Below are positions 1 through 9,225 of a stretch of DNA of 64,000 nucleotides, piece after piece. Every line of letters starts with the position of its first letter. Position 1 is the stretch's first letter. Made by a program: the position numbers and the translations under genes. The notes below the pieces were generated by a model, which saw only the letters and a list, made by a program, of their open reading frames with translations, made no database searches and had not been told where the DNA came from. Origin of the DNA: Paenibacillus aquistagni. GTDB taxonomy: Bacteria > Bacillota > Bacilli > Paenibacillales > Paenibacillaceae. The stretch covers positions 248,001 through 312,000 of the forward strand of contig NZ_FXAZ01000005.1 in NCBI RefSeq assembly GCF_900177815.1. Reading direction: 5' to 3'.

Positions 1-394
1 GAAGCGGTGCTTGTGTCTTCTCCTCACCTGGCGAGAACAGATGCATCGTGCCGAATTGGCGCACATCCTTGTAACGAAGCTCTGTGCCATCATCGAAGTG
101 AAAGATGACATGGGTGTGCTTCTCAATCGGCTCGTCCGATACATAGACGCCGTAGCGGCCTTCCATGCGCAGATGAGACACCATGACGAGGCCATCCAAG
201 CGTACAAGAAGGAATTTTCCTCTACGCTCCACTTCTTGTATCGTATGCCCTGTAAGCGCATCACAGAACATCTCAGGCTCAGCAGGACGCTGGATAATGC
301 GCGGCAGACTTACCGTAACTCGTTCAATTTTCTTTCCTTTTACTAATGTATTTAGGGTCCGTTTGACCGTTTCTACCTCTGGTAATTCAGGCAC
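1..394 (-). CDS. mutM: Formamidopyrimidine-DNA glycosylase, partial (C-terminus beyond window)
   Basis: Base-excision repair enzyme that removes 8-oxoguanine and other oxidised purines and nicks the abasic site. The first 131 codons are present. The protein begins PELPEVETV after the initiator, so the catalytic proline (P2) and glutamate (E3) of the Fpg/Nei family are intact. MEGRYGVY and the following strand of the N-terminal beta sandwich follow. I chose the GTG start at 394 because it sits about 6 bases after a GAGGTGA ribosome site and puts the catalytic proline at position 2, as the mechanism requires. It lies 68 bp downstream of polA on the same strand, the usual polA-mutM pairing. The zinc finger and H2TH region are outside the window. 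Confidence 0.95.
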   Translation of the reverse strand, partial: MPELPEVETVKRTLNTLVKGKKIERVTVSLPRIIQRPAEPEMFCDALTGHTIQEVERRGKFLLVRLDGLVMVSHLRMEGRYGVYVSDEPIEKHTHVIFHFDDGTELRYKDVRQFGTMHLFSPGEEKTQAPL

Positions 395-462
395 TGTTAT
401 CACCTCATTCCCCATTATACCTGATCCTTATCATGCAGAGGGAAGTTGGTTGAAATTACGTC

Positions 463-3126
463 TTACTTCGCCTCGTACCAGTTGGCTCCACTGCTTACAT
501 CAGCGCGAAGCGGCACATGAAGTTCAATGGCCTCCTCCATCACCTTAGGCACCAGCTTCTTCATGATTTCAACCTCATGAGGCGGCACTTCAAATACCAA
601 TTCATCGTGCACCTGCAGAAGCATCTGACTCTCTAGCTTCTGCTCCTTAAGCGCTGAATCCATCTTCACCATTGCAAGCTTAATGATATCGGCTGCGGTG
701 CCCTGGATCGGCGTATTCATCGCTGTACGCTCGGCAAAAGAGCGCTGGTTGAAGTTCGATGCATTAATCTCTGGCAGATAGCGCCGGCGTTCCAGCATCG
801 TCTTCACATAACCCTGCTTTCTCGCCTCGTCAACAATATCATGCATATATTGCTTCACGCCTTGGAAGACAGCAAAGTATTGTTCAATGAACTTAGCCGC
901 ATCCTTGCGTGTGATGTTCAAATTCTGGGAGAGCCCATAGTCGCTGATGCCGTATACAATACCGAAGTTCACGGCCTTGGCGGAGCGTCTCATATTGCTG
1001 TCGACCTCTTCAGCCTTCACGCCAAACACATCCATGGCTGTCTTTGTATGAATGTCCATATCGTGAATAAAGGCTTCCTTCAGCTTCTCATCCCCAGATA
1101 TATGGGCAAGCACACGGAGTTCAATCTGGGAGTAATCCGCTGCCACGATGTTCCAATCGCTATTAGTCGGGACAAAGGCTTGACGAATCTGGCGCCCTTC
1201 CTCCAGGCGTATCGGAATATTTTGCAGATTCGGGAATTGCGAGCTTAGACGTCCTGTCGCTGTAATGGTCTGGCGATAGTACGTATGCACGCGTCCTGTA
1301 TCCTGCCGCACTTCCTTCAGCAGTCCTTCAATGTAGGTGGATTGCAGCTTCGCCATCTGGCGATAGTGAAGGATGAGTGGAATGATGTCATGATAAGGCT
1401 CAAGCTTCTCCAGTACTTCCGCGTCAGTGGAATAGCCCGTCTTCGTCTTCTTCACTACCGGTAGCTGCAGCTTATCGAAGAGAATCTCGCCCAGCTGCTT
1501 GGGTGAGCCAACATTGAACTCTGTTCCCGCTAGCTCGTAGATTTCCTTCATGGTCTTGTCTATAGCGGCTGAGAACTGCTCTCCCAGCTGTCGCAGTGTA
1601 TCCTGATTGACACGAATGCCGGTCTTTTCCATACGTGCAAGTATGGAAGACAGCGGAAGCTCTAGATCATAGTACAAATGATCCATCTCATTGGCTTTAA
1701 GCTCTGCTTCCATCTTCGGAACAAGCTGCTGCACAAGGCTCGCCTTGCGCGATGCATGTGCTGCCACAATTGCCGCATCGGGCACCTTGAACTTCGCTCC
1801 TTTGCCATATACCGTCTCATCGCTATCCATGCTAGATAAGCCGAACTTTACGGCAAGGCTTGGAACCGTTGCAGAAGCATCGCTTGGATCAAGCACATAG
1901 GCGGCGAGTTGGATGTCAAAGCCTGTTCCTCGATACGGAATATGGAGCCAATGGAAGATCAACTCCGCACGATGAAGGTCAAAGCCGATCTTGGCTTGAT
2001 TCTGATCTCCAAGCCACGCACGTACAGGCTCTGCCTGCTCCTTAAGCAGCACATCCTTGCTGACATACCAGTACTTATCCGGCGTAGCAAAGATCAGTCC
2101 AATCAATTCCGCCAGATGCGGATTGTCACCGTGGGATTCCACTTGAATGGTGTTGACTTGACCAAGCTCTTGTATGAACTCTGCCAGATTCGAATCGTCC
2201 ACCATCAGCGTTTGAAGCTCGATCTCTTCTTGATCAGATGAGCTGCTTGAAGCAGCCTCTCCGACAGCAAGCTTCTCAATGCGGTCTAAGAGCGACTTGA
2301 ATTCCAGCTTCTGAAGCATAGGAAGCGCCGTCTCTGCTGGCACACCGCTAAAGGTCATTTTCTCACGCTCAAGCTCAATGGGAACTTCGCGATATATCGT
2401 GGCAAGCTGCTTGCTCATGCGGGCGTCATCGGCATGATTTTGAATATTTTCCTTCATCTTGCCCTTAAGCTCGTCTACATGCTCCAGCACGCTCTCCACA
2501 CTGCCATATTGGGCGAGCAGCTTAAGCGCGGTCTTCTCTCCCACGCCAGGCACACCTGGGATATTGTCAGAGGAGTCGCCCATTAGCCCCTTCAGGTCAA
2601 TGATCTGCAGCGGCGTCAGCTGATACTTCTCTTCAATTGCAGCTGGATCATACTTCTCGATCTCACTGACGCCTTTGCGGGTAAGCACAATGGTCACGTG
2701 ATCGGATGCGAGCTGCAGCATATCCTTATCTCCCGTGACGACCATCATCGTATGCTGCTCTTCATCTGCTCTCTTCGTTAGTGTGCCGATGATATCATCC
2801 GCCTCATAGCCGCTGAGCTCGAAGTGAGCGATGCCCAGTGCATCCAGAAGCTCTCGCATCACAGGGAACTGCTCGGACAGCTCCGGTGGCGTTTTGGAGC
2901 GTCCTCCTTTATATTCCTTATATTCTGTATGTCTAAATGTCATTTTTCCAGCATCAAAGGCAACCAATAGATGCGTGGGCTTCTCTTCTTCAAGAAGCTT
3001 CAGCAGCATGGTCATAAATCCATACACCGCATTCGTATGCAAACCTTGTGCATTCGTAAGCGGCGGCATCGCGTAAAAGGCGCGGTTGGCAATACTATTG
3101 CCATCGATTACAATCCATTTTTCCAT
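463..3126 (-). CDS. polA: DNA polymerase I
   Basis: Repair and Okazaki-fragment polymerase, 887 aa. Residues 1 to about 290 form the 5'-3' nuclease (GYEADDIIGTL near 107; GDSSDNIPGVPGVGEKTA near 183, the helix-hairpin-helix). The middle domain resembles the 3'-5' exonuclease but has VES where proofreading enzymes have the DxE metal ligands, so proofreading is probably absent, as in other Bacillus-type Pol I. The polymerase domain keeps motif A (AADYSQIELR, Asp 664), motif B (RRSAKAVNFGIVYG) and motif C (QVHDELVFE, Asp 841). An in-frame extension upstream to 3219 was rejected: the ATG at 3126 follows a GAGGTG site and begins MEKWIVIDGNS, the family N-terminus. It precedes mutM, and a terminator separates it from phoU. 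Confidence 0.98.
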   Translation of the reverse strand: MEKWIVIDGNSIANRAFYAMPPLTNAQGLHTNAVYGFMTMLLKLLEEEKPTHLLVAFDAGKMTFRHTEYKEYKGGRSKTPPELSEQFPVMRELLDALGIAHFELSGYEADDIIGTLTKRADEEQHTMMVVTGDKDMLQLASDHVTIVLTRKGVSEIEKYDPAAIEEKYQLTPLQIIDLKGLMGDSSDNIPGVPGVGEKTALKLLAQYGSVESVLEHVDELKGKMKENIQNHADDARMSKQLATIYREVPIELEREKMTFSGVPAETALPMLQKLEFKSLLDRIEKLAVGEAASSSSSDQEEIELQTLMVDDSNLAEFIQELGQVNTIQVESHGDNPHLAELIGLIFATPDKYWYVSKDVLLKEQAEPVRAWLGDQNQAKIGFDLHRAELIFHWLHIPYRGTGFDIQLAAYVLDPSDASATVPSLAVKFGLSSMDSDETVYGKGAKFKVPDAAIVAAHASRKASLVQQLVPKMEAELKANEMDHLYYDLELPLSSILARMEKTGIRVNQDTLRQLGEQFSAAIDKTMKEIYELAGTEFNVGSPKQLGEILFDKLQLPVVKKTKTGYSTDAEVLEKLEPYHDIIPLILHYRQMAKLQSTYIEGLLKEVRQDTGRVHTYYRQTITATGRLSSQFPNLQNIPIRLEEGRQIRQAFVPTNSDWNIVAADYSQIELRVLAHISGDEKLKEAFIHDMDIHTKTAMDVFGVKAEEVDSNMRRSAKAVNFGIVYGISDYGLSQNLNITRKDAAKFIEQYFAVFQGVKQYMHDIVDEARKQGYVKTMLERRRYLPEINASNFNQRSFAERTAMNTPIQGTAADIIKLAMVKMDSALKEQKLESQMLLQVHDELVFEVPPHEVEIMKKLVPKVMEEAIELHVPLRADVSSGANWYEAK

Positions 3127-3243
3127 ATGTACACCTCGTCTACATCTCTTATTCTCATGATAGCATAGCCACACCCTATAATGGAAATTTGCTGGACGGA
3201 ACTTGCATGTGATCTTCAAAAACTCAACCTTCCAGCAGCAAGC

Positions 3244-3284
3244 AAAAAAGATTCGAACGACAACCCGTTGTCATTCGAATCTTT
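3244..3284 (-). terminator. Rho-independent terminator after the pst-phoU operon
   Basis: Near-perfect stem of about 17 bp (AAAGATTCGAA.GACAAC against GTTGTC.TTCGAATCTTT) with a tiny loop. On the minus strand it is followed by TTTTTT. It lies just downstream of phoU and upstream of polA, so it ends the phosphate operon. Confidence 0.9.
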
Positions 3285-3303
3285 GTATGCATCATGAGTC
3301 GCT

Positions 3304-3963
3304 TTAGCTATTCAAATCTGGTCTTTCATTCGTAACGAGATAGACGATACTCTCCCCGATGTTAGTCGCATGATCGGCAATCCGTTCGATATATCGTCCG
3401 ACAAACATCAAGTTCATCACTTGGGAAGCCTTGTGCGGGTCTTCAACCAAGAAGCTCATCAGCTCACGAATAATCTGGCCATACAGTTGATCGACCATAT
3501 CGTCATCCTTTGCCATTTTGTAGGCAAGGTCCACATTCTCTTCATTGTACGCCTTGGTGGACTCCGCAATCATCTGCTGCACGATCTCAACCATGCGCGT
3601 AATGTCAATCAGCGGCTTCATAACAGGCTCGCCGTTCATTCGAACCACGACCTTCGCAATATCGATTGACAGATCCCCCATCCGCTCAAGGTCGCTTGAG
3701 ATGCGAAACGATACAAGGATTCTTCTCAAGTCCTTCGCCACAGGCTGCTGGGTTAAGATAAGCCGCGAGCCAATATCCATGATCTTATTCTCAAGCTCAT
3801 TAAGCTCCGCATCCTTCGCTATAATGCTCTTCGCTCGCTCGATGTCGGATGTTTTCAACGATTCCAGCGACTCAATTAAGGCATGCTCGACATGAGCGCT
3901 CATTTCCTGAAGCAGGCTGCTTAGTTCTTCCAATCCCGTATCGAATTCTCTACGCTTAATCAT
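3304..3963 (-). CDS. phoU: Phosphate-specific transport system accessory protein PhoU
   Basis: Negative regulator linking the Pst transporter to the PhoR kinase; cytoplasmic and peripheral to the membrane. It has 219 aa, the usual length, and is all-helical with two three-helix repeats. Each repeat carries the acidic metal-binding motif: DLERMGDLSIDIAK in the first half and YIERIADHATNIGES in the second. It is the last gene of pstSCAB-phoU, 28 bp after pstB, and is followed by a strong terminator. The start at 3963 lies behind a purine-rich GGGAGGGAAAGGG site. It is presumably co-induced with pstS from the Pho box upstream of that gene. Confidence 0.97.
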   Translation of the reverse strand: MIKRREFDTGLEELSSLLQEMSAHVEHALIESLESLKTSDIERAKSIIAKDAELNELENKIMDIGSRLILTQQPVAKDLRRILVSFRISSDLERMGDLSIDIAKVVVRMNGEPVMKPLIDITRMVEIVQQMIAESTKAYNEENVDLAYKMAKDDDMVDQLYGQIIRELMSFLVEDPHKASQVMNLMFVGRYIERIADHATNIGESIVYLVTNERPDLNS

Positions 3964-3991
3964 AATATACCCTTTCCCTCCCGGTGCAGTA

Positions 3992-4771
3992 TTATCCGAA
4001 TCGTCCCGTGATGTAATCTTCTGTGCGTTTGTCGCTCGGATTCGAGAACAGCGTCTCCGTTTGATCGAACTCTACCATCTCGCCATTGAGGAAGAACACC
4101 GTCTGATCAGATGTTCTTGCTGCTTGTTGCATGTTATGAGTGACCATGACGATCGTATACTTATTTTTCAATTCTTGAACAAGCTCTTCAATTTTGAGTG
4201 TAGAGATTGGATCAAGTGCGGATGTGGCTTCGTCCATGAGAAGGACATCCGGATTCACCGCAAGGGCTCTTGCAATACATAAGCGCTGCTGCTGGCCACC
4301 AGATAGGCTGAAGGCGGAGCGCTTCAAATAATCTTTGACCTCATCCCACAAGACGGCTTGCTTCAAGCTTTGCTCCACAATCTCATCGAGCTGAGATTTG
4401 CTTTTAATGCCGTGAAGACGAGGGCCATACGCAATGTTGTCATAGATCGACTTTGGAAACGGATTAGGCTGTTGGAACACCATCCCAACTTTCTTGCGAA
4501 GCGTCTCCACATCCACATCACTGCTGTAGATATCGGTTCCGCCCATGCTGACAAGCCCTTCTATTCTCGTTCCATCGATCATATCATTCATGCGGTTCAG
4601 CGTGCGAAGCAGCGTTGACTTGCCGCAGCCTGACGGTCCGATGAAGGCTGTCACAGCCTTCTCTGGAATCGTCAGGTTCACATTTTTCAAGGCGTGATAC
4701 GTGCCATAATAGAGATTCAACTGTTCAATATGAATTAAGGTTTGATTCGCTGCCTGCGTTGCAGTACTCAT
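3992..4771 (-). CDS. pstB: Phosphate ABC transporter ATP-binding protein PstB
   Basis: ATPase that powers high-affinity phosphate import through PstC/PstA. It has 259 aa. The Walker A motif GPSGCGKST is at residues 45-53, the ABC signature SLSGGQQQR near 156, Walker [14 protein letters not shown] near 178, and the switch histidine lies in VTHNMQQA. It matches the PstB family over its full length. It is the fourth gene of the operon, 13 bp after pstA, with an AGGAGAC site before the ATG. It works as a dimer on the inner face of the membrane. Confidence 0.98.
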   Translation of the reverse strand: MSTATQAANQTLIHIEQLNLYYGTYHALKNVNLTIPEKAVTAFIGPSGCGKSTLLRTLNRMNDMIDGTRIEGLVSMGGTDIYSSDVDVETLRKKVGMVFQQPNPFPKSIYDNIAYGPRLHGIKSKSQLDEIVEQSLKQAVLWDEVKDYLKRSAFSLSGGQQQRLCIARALAVNPDVLLMDEATSALDPISTLKIEELVQELKNKYTIVMVTHNMQQAARTSDQTVFFLNGEMVEFDQTETLFSNPSDKRTEDYITGRFG

Positions 4772-4784
4772 GCGCTCGTCTCCT

Positions 4785-5660
4785 TTAAATCTGTTTAGAA
4801 TACTTGTTACGAAGAATAACAGCCGAGATGTTCATCAGTACGAGCATGACCATCATGACGATGATGCCTGATGCCGCCAGATCATGGAAGGACACTTGCG
4901 GTCTTGAGATCCAGTTGAAGATCTGGATAGGCATAACCGTAAACTGATCCATGATGCTGCTTGGCAAGAAAGCAACGAATGTTAGAGCTCCGATCATGAC
5001 AAGCGGGGCTGTCTCTCCAATCGCCCGGGACAAGGCAAGAATAACACCCGTCAGAATCCCTGAGATGGAAGAAGGCAGCACAGAACCGTATACGGTCTGC
5101 CACTTGGTTGCCCCAAGGGCAAAGGAAGCATCTCTTCTTGCCCGTGGTACGGCGCGTATTGCTTCTTGCGCCGATACAATAATGACAGGAAGCACGAGCA
5201 GGGTCATCGTTAACGCCCCGGACAGCAAGCTGCGATCAAGCGATAAGCCCCGGACAAAGATCGTTAGTCCAAGAATACCGTATACGATGGACGGCACCCC
5301 TGCCAAGGTGCTAATGTTCAGTTGAATAAAGCGGGTAATGGCATTCTTTTTAGCATATTCCTCAAGATAGATCGCAGCCCCTACGCCGAGAACAAAGGAG
5401 ATCGGAGCCATGATGAGCACCATATAGATCGAACCGACAATAGCGGACTTCATACCCGCGCGTTCAGCGACGCGAGATGGGTAATTGGTGAACAAATCAA
5501 GATTCAAGCGGCCAATCCCGTCCAAAACAATATTTATTAATAAAGCCATCAAAGCGATAATTCCGATGGATGTAGCTGCAATAAACAACAGATGCAGATA
5601 TAGATCCTTCTTGCGGCGATTGCTGATCTGCTTGCGATTGGCATCTTCGAACATAGACAT
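4785..5660 (-). CDS. pstA: Phosphate ABC transporter permease PstA
   Basis: Integral membrane half of the phosphate channel, 291 aa with about six transmembrane helices. The cytoplasmic EAA loop that contacts PstB is seen as [19 protein letters not shown] start it at the ATG at 5660, beginning [11 protein letters not shown], because GAGGAG lies 10 bases upstream and only 4 bp separate it from the pstC stop. The frame is open further upstream to 5696, but that would overlap pstC and lacks a ribosome site. It pairs with PstC. Confidence 0.96.
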   Translation of the reverse strand: MSMFEDANRKQISNRRKKDLYLHLLFIAATSIGIIALMALLINIVLDGIGRLNLDLFTNYPSRVAERAGMKSAIVGSIYMVLIMAPISFVLGVGAAIYLEEYAKKNAITRFIQLNISTLAGVPSIVYGILGLTIFVRGLSLDRSLLSGALTMTLLVLPVIIVSAQEAIRAVPRARRDASFALGATKWQTVYGSVLPSSISGILTGVILALSRAIGETAPLVMIGALTFVAFLPSSIMDQFTVMPIQIFNWISRPQVSFHDLAASGIIVMMVMLVLMNISAVILRNKYSKQI

Positions 5661-5664
5661 GACT

Positions 5665-6594
5665 TTAGTACTCCTCTCTGAAGCGTCTCGCCACATACTG
5701 CGCTAGTATGTTCAGCAAGAAAGTAATGACGAACAGCGTCATACCTACCGCAAAGATCGTGCCGTATTCCACTGAACCATGCGGCGTATCACCCAAGCTC
5801 ACCTGTACGATATAAGCCGTCATCGTCTGAATGCTCTCCAGCGGGTTCAAGGTCAAGTTCGGTGTTGCTCCTGCAGCAACCGCTACGATCATCGTCTCCC
5901 CGATCGCTCTTGAGAAGGCAAGAACCGCTGAAGAGACAATTCCGGAGAAGGCCGCAGGCACGACGATCTTAAGCGCAACTTCAAAGCGAGTGGCCCCAAG
6001 GGCATAAGCGCCATGCCGCAAGCTCTTAGGCACCGCCGACATCGCATCCTCACTTAAGGAGGAGACCATTGGAATGATCATGATACCGACCACAATACCG
6101 GCACTTAGCGCATTGAACACCCCCATTGACGGGAAGATGCTCTTTAGCAGCGGGGTAACAAAAGTTAAAGCAAAGTACCCATAAACGATTGTCGGTACGC
6201 CGGCAAGCACCTCTAGAATCGGCTTTACAATCTTGCGGACACGCTTCGGAGCATACTCGCTAAGATAGATGGCGCTCGCAAGTCCAATGGGAATGGCAAC
6301 GATACACGCAATGACCGTTACAAGCAGGGTGCCGCTTAAGAGCGGCAGAATCCCAAACGCTTTTGGTTCAATCAATGGACTCCATTTTGTTCCGAACAAG
6401 AAATCCATGAACGGAACGCTTTTGAAAAAGTTAATCGTCTCAGACAGCAGTGTAACGACGATTCCTATTGTTGTTAATACGGATAATGCTGCGCAGAGAA
6501 AAAGTATAATCGGGACAATCTTGTCAGATAGATGCGACCTCGAATTTTTGAAGTTCATCTTCGTTGTCGTAGATGGCGCAACGTTAGATTCCAT
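5665..6594 (-). CDS. pstC: Phosphate ABC transporter permease PstC
   Basis: Second membrane subunit of the phosphate importer, 309 aa, with about six helices and an EAA loop ([21 protein letters not shown]). An in-frame GTG at 6609 has no ribosome site. The ATG at 6594 has GTGAGG nine bases upstream, so I use it. It follows pstS after 70 bp, and I see no strong terminator between them. The longer cytoplasmic N-terminus, compared with PstA, is normal for PstC. Confidence 0.96.
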   Translation of the reverse strand: MESNVAPSTTTKMNFKNSRSHLSDKIVPIILFLCAALSVLTTIGIVVTLLSETINFFKSVPFMDFLFGTKWSPLIEPKAFGILPLLSGTLLVTVIACIVAIPIGLASAIYLSEYAPKRVRKIVKPILEVLAGVPTIVYGYFALTFVTPLLKSIFPSMGVFNALSAGIVVGIMIIPMVSSLSEDAMSAVPKSLRHGAYALGATRFEVALKIVVPAAFSGIVSSAVLAFSRAIGETMIVAVAAGATPNLTLNPLESIQTMTAYIVQVSLGDTPHGSVEYGTIFAVGMTLFVITFLLNILAQYVARRFREEY

Positions 6595-6638
6595 GTTCAG
6601 TACCCTCACTTTGCATCATGACATACCTCATTCAACGC

Positions 6639-7580
6639 TTACTTCAGCTGCTCCAGCTGTTCCGTATACTTTTCATCTGGAAGAGGGACATAACCTACCT
6701 CTGGCGCAATTGCTCCGGCGTTCTCCAAGTAGAATTCCACAAATGCTTTGACTTCAGGAGTAGACAGCTTTGCTTTATCCACATAAACAAGGAGTGGACG
6801 GGAAAGCGGTGTATACGATCCGTCTTTGACAGTCTCTGGAGATGGAGTCACTGTAGCTGTACCGTTATCAACCGGAATAAGCTTCAGCTTGTCTTGGTTC
6901 TCCTCGAAGAAGGAGTAGCCGAAATAGCCGATTGCTGTACTGTCGCCGGATACGCCTTGAACGATCGCATTGGTGTCTGCACTGAATGTGATCTGCTTGT
7001 CATTGCGCATCGCCTTGGATTCACCGTTAATGGCTTCTGTGAAGTAATCAAATGTGCCATGCTCAGAGCCTGGAGAATAGATGCGAAGCTCTGTAGCCGG
7101 CCAGCCCTCACGAACATCTGCCCACGTCTTCACCTTGGAATCTGGCTCATAAATCTTTTTCAGCTCATCAAGTGTCAGCTTGTCTACCCAATCATTGTCC
7201 TTGTTGACGACGATGGCAAGCCCGTCATACGCAACGGTCAGCTCTTGATAGTCAATGCCATTGTCCTTAGCAGCCTTAGCTTCTTCTTCTTTGATCGGAC
7301 GAGATGCATTGCTAAGCTCGGTCTCACCACGAGCAAAGCGCTTGAAGCCGCTGCCTGTTCCAGATGTGCCGACCGATACGCGCACATCTTTGTGAGCTGC
7401 GCTGAATTCCTCTGCGATCGCTTCTGTCATTGGAAATACTGTGCTTGATCCATCAATATTTATAGTGCCGGACAATGCCGCTTCACCGTTGTCTTTACTG
7501 TTGCCGCCGCATGCGGATAATAGGGTCAATACAAGTGCGATTACAGTCAAAGTCATTAGTCGTTTACCTAGCTTATTCAA
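6639..7580 (-). CDS. pstS: Phosphate-binding lipoprotein PstS
   Basis: Extracellular receptor that captures phosphate and delivers it to PstCA. It has 313 aa. A basic N-terminus, a hydrophobic core and the lipobox LSAC place the lipidated cysteine at residue 24, followed by a short flexible linker (GGNSKDNGEAA). The ligand-site motif DGSSTVFPMTEAIAEEF and the TSGTGSGF loop are typical of PstS. The start is TTG at 7580, with AAGGAGTG seven bases upstream and no nearby ATG. It is the first gene of the pst operon, preceded by a four-repeat Pho box at 7652-7690, so PhoP control is very likely. Confidence 0.97.
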   Translation of the reverse strand: MNKLGKRLMTLTVIALVLTLLSACGGNSKDNGEAALSGTINIDGSSTVFPMTEAIAEEFSAAHKDVRVSVGTSGTGSGFKRFARGETELSNASRPIKEEEAKAAKDNGIDYQELTVAYDGLAIVVNKDNDWVDKLTLDELKKIYEPDSKVKTWADVREGWPATELRIYSPGSEHGTFDYFTEAINGESKAMRNDKQITFSADTNAIVQGVSGDSTAIGYFGYSFFEENQDKLKLIPVDNGTATVTPSPETVKDGSYTPLSRPLLVYVDKAKLSTPEVKAFVEFYLENAGAIAPEVGYVPLPDEKYTEQLEQLK

Positions 7581-7651
7581 GAGAGGTCACTCCTTCTTTG
7601 TTATCTCTAACGTATAGTTTCTGTTGCTATGCTGTAAGTGTAAGGGGTGAA

Positions 7652-7690
7652 TGTTAACACTGTTTCAGGCTTTTGTTAACGCTGTGTAAA
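7652..7690 (-). promoter_or_regulatory. Pho box (PhoP-binding repeats) of the pst operon
   Basis: Read on the minus strand, four hexamers follow at exact 11-bp spacing: TTTACA (7690), TTAACA (7679), CTGAAA (7668, weak) and TTAACA (7657). This matches the known Bacillus PhoP site of TT(A/T/C)ACA direct repeats with 5-bp gaps. Nine bases after the last repeat lies TACACT, a 4/6 match to a -10 box. There is no good -35, as expected for an activator-dependent promoter. Confidence 0.88.
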
Positions 7691-7697
7691 ATATTAA

Positions 7698-8810
7698 TTA
7701 ATTGTAATGCTCCACGCGCAAATCATCATAAGCGTGCTTCGCGGATTGAGACATCATGGTAGCGCTGGAATGAACTTGCTGCAGTCTTTCCCGATTGTTT
7801 GAGATCGCAGAGAACAGCTCCTCAAGCTGCACAAGTGTTGTCGAGATCTCCTGCGAGGTGATGTGGGCTTCCTTATAGGATGCCTCGCTGCCCTTGATCG
7901 TGGCTTTGAGCGATTCGCGCATAACCGCCAACGTCTCCTCTATTTGCTCAGTCGCAGCCTTGGTCAGTAGCGCCAATTTTCTTACCTCAGCAGCTACCAC
8001 TTCGAACCCTTTCCCATGCTCTCCCGCTCGCGCTGCCTCAATCGATGCATTCAGCGCCAATACTTGGCATGTCTCAGACCACTCCCGAATGACAAGCGCA
8101 GCGTCCACGGCTGCATCAGTATGCTGGGCCAAGGTATCCATTTGCTGCTTCTGTTCATTAACGTGCGAAGTCATCATCTCCACTGATGAGACCACATGAG
8201 AGAGCACGCCTTTTGTCTTCATCGTCTCTGCAAGCATCTCGTCAGCATGACGAAGGCCGACGGTTGCCTCAGATTGTACAAGATCTGCCTGCTCGTAAAT
8301 AGATGCAAGCGAATCGCAGGCTGATTGAATAGCTTCCTGTTCTCGAATCTCATGCTTAACCCGGATATGCTTGGACAATTCATTAATGGACTTTGATGTC
8401 ATGAGACCAGCACAGCGGCCTTCCTTCTCAAAAATAACCGGATCATACATTTGATCCTCTTGCCTTCCTGCAATAAGATCAAGCAGATCTTTTGGCTCTA
8501 TACCATATGGCACAATAAGAACTTCGCTCTGCATCAAACGATGAATCGGCTTCTGGTTGTATAAGGCTGGTGCAAAACGCTTGCCCATGCGCTCATAAAA
8601 TTGTTCTTTAGCGACAAAGCCTATGGGGCGTTCCTGCTGATCGATAACAACGATCAAACGCAGCTTGGCTTGTTGTTCAAATAGTGCCTGTACTTGCAAG
8701 ATCGGAACAGTTGAATAAATAAGCTCCACTTGTTGAATGAGACCTACATATTCAGGCGCTGATGTGTGAATTTCTCTATTTGTTTTCTCCTGAACCATTA
8801 CGATGCTCAA
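7698..8810 (-). CDS. CBS-domain protein with methyl-accepting chemotaxis-type signalling domain (soluble)
   Basis: A 370-aa protein with no signal peptide or membrane helix. Residues about 25-150 look like a CBS pair (two VIDQQERPIGFV-like strands). From about 155 to the end it is a long helical hairpin of the chemoreceptor type, with the conserved tip LALNASIEAARAGEHGKG at 251-268 and VVAAEVRKLA. It therefore probably senses a ligand through CBS and feeds CheA/CheW or a similar partner; the ligand is unknown. The start is TTG at 8810, with AGGAGGAG seven bases upstream; an ATG four codons later has no such site. A Pho box lies 58 bp upstream, so the gene is probably phosphate-starvation induced, which is unexpected for this family. 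Confidence 0.88.
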   Translation of the reverse strand: MSIVMVQEKTNREIHTSAPEYVGLIQQVELIYSTVPILQVQALFEQQAKLRLIVVIDQQERPIGFVAKEQFYERMGKRFAPALYNQKPIHRLMQSEVLIVPYGIEPKDLLDLIAGRQEDQMYDPVIFEKEGRCAGLMTSKSINELSKHIRVKHEIREQEAIQSACDSLASIYEQADLVQSEATVGLRHADEMLAETMKTKGVLSHVVSSVEMMTSHVNEQKQQMDTLAQHTDAAVDAALVIREWSETCQVLALNASIEAARAGEHGKGFEVVAAEVRKLALLTKAATEQIEETLAVMRESLKATIKGSEASYKEAHITSQEISTTLVQLEELFSAISNNRERLQQVHSSATMMSQSAKHAYDDLRVEHYN

Positions 8811-8868
8811 CGTTTCTCTCCTCCTACAGATCTACTCAAGCGACTTAAGACCTAATTTAGCATGGCAT

Positions 8869-8907
8869 TGTTAATGGAGAGATGGATTATTGTAAAGGTT
8901 ATGTAAA
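8869..8907 (-). promoter_or_regulatory. Pho box upstream of the CBS/chemoreceptor-like gene
   Basis: On the minus strand the hexamers TTTACA (8907), TTTACA (8896), CCATCT (8885, poor) and TTAACA (8874) recur at exactly 11 bp. Nine bases after the last hexamer is TAAATT preceded by TGC, giving an extended -10. Repeat number, spacing and distance to the -10 are the same as in the pstS box. Confidence 0.8.
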
Positions 8908-9028
8908 ATCTGATCGAATGCAGGAATATTCATATCTCAATTAAGAGCTGCATCACTTGAAACTGATATTAATAGCGAAAACAATCCATACTAAGAATGA
9001 ATTGCCAATAGAGAGGAGACGCTATACG

Positions 9029-9145
9029 ATGCCAAGCTCTGATTCCCATCGTGAACGGATTCGAAAGCAAGAAAAAAAGTTGATTATTACAAGTTTTGTT
9101 GTCGGTTTGATTATGCTTTACGCATTTATACGACAATTTCTGTAA
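9029..9145 (+). CDS. Small single-helix membrane protein (38 aa), unknown function
   Basis: A 38-residue protein starting MPSSDSHRERIRKQEKK and ending in one hydrophobic helix (LIITSFVVGLIMLYAFI). The highly charged N-terminus should stay in the cytoplasm. The ATG at 9029 is favoured over an upstream in-frame ATG at 8957 because GAGAGGAGA lies about nine bases before it. It sits 80 bp before cydA on the same strand, so it could be cotranscribed with the cytochrome bd genes. I do not recognise a family. The ribosome site and the amphipathic layout are the only support that it is real. Confidence 0.6.
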   Translation: MPSSDSHRERIRKQEKKLIITSFVVGLIMLYAFIRQFL

Positions 9146-9170
9146 CAAGGCTAAGCCTGATTATTTTGTT

Positions 9171-9196
9171 CATCTGATGCAATTTATAATCAGATG
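9171..9196. repeat. Inverted repeat upstream of cydA
   Basis: CATCTGAT at 9171-9178 and ATCAGATG at 9189-9196 form perfect 8-bp arms around a 10-bp AT-rich spacer. It lies 30 bp before the cydA start. It could be an operator or a small hairpin in the leader. It does not match the Rex or Fnr consensus that I know. Confidence 0.4.
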
Positions 9197-9225
9197 GCAT
9201 ATAGCGTAAGGAGTGTGAAGAAGCA

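Noticed and set aside
3127..3219. 31-codon N-terminal extension of polA
   Set aside because: The ATG at 3126 has a good ribosome site and matches the family N-terminus; the extension has cysteine-rich non-conserved sequence.
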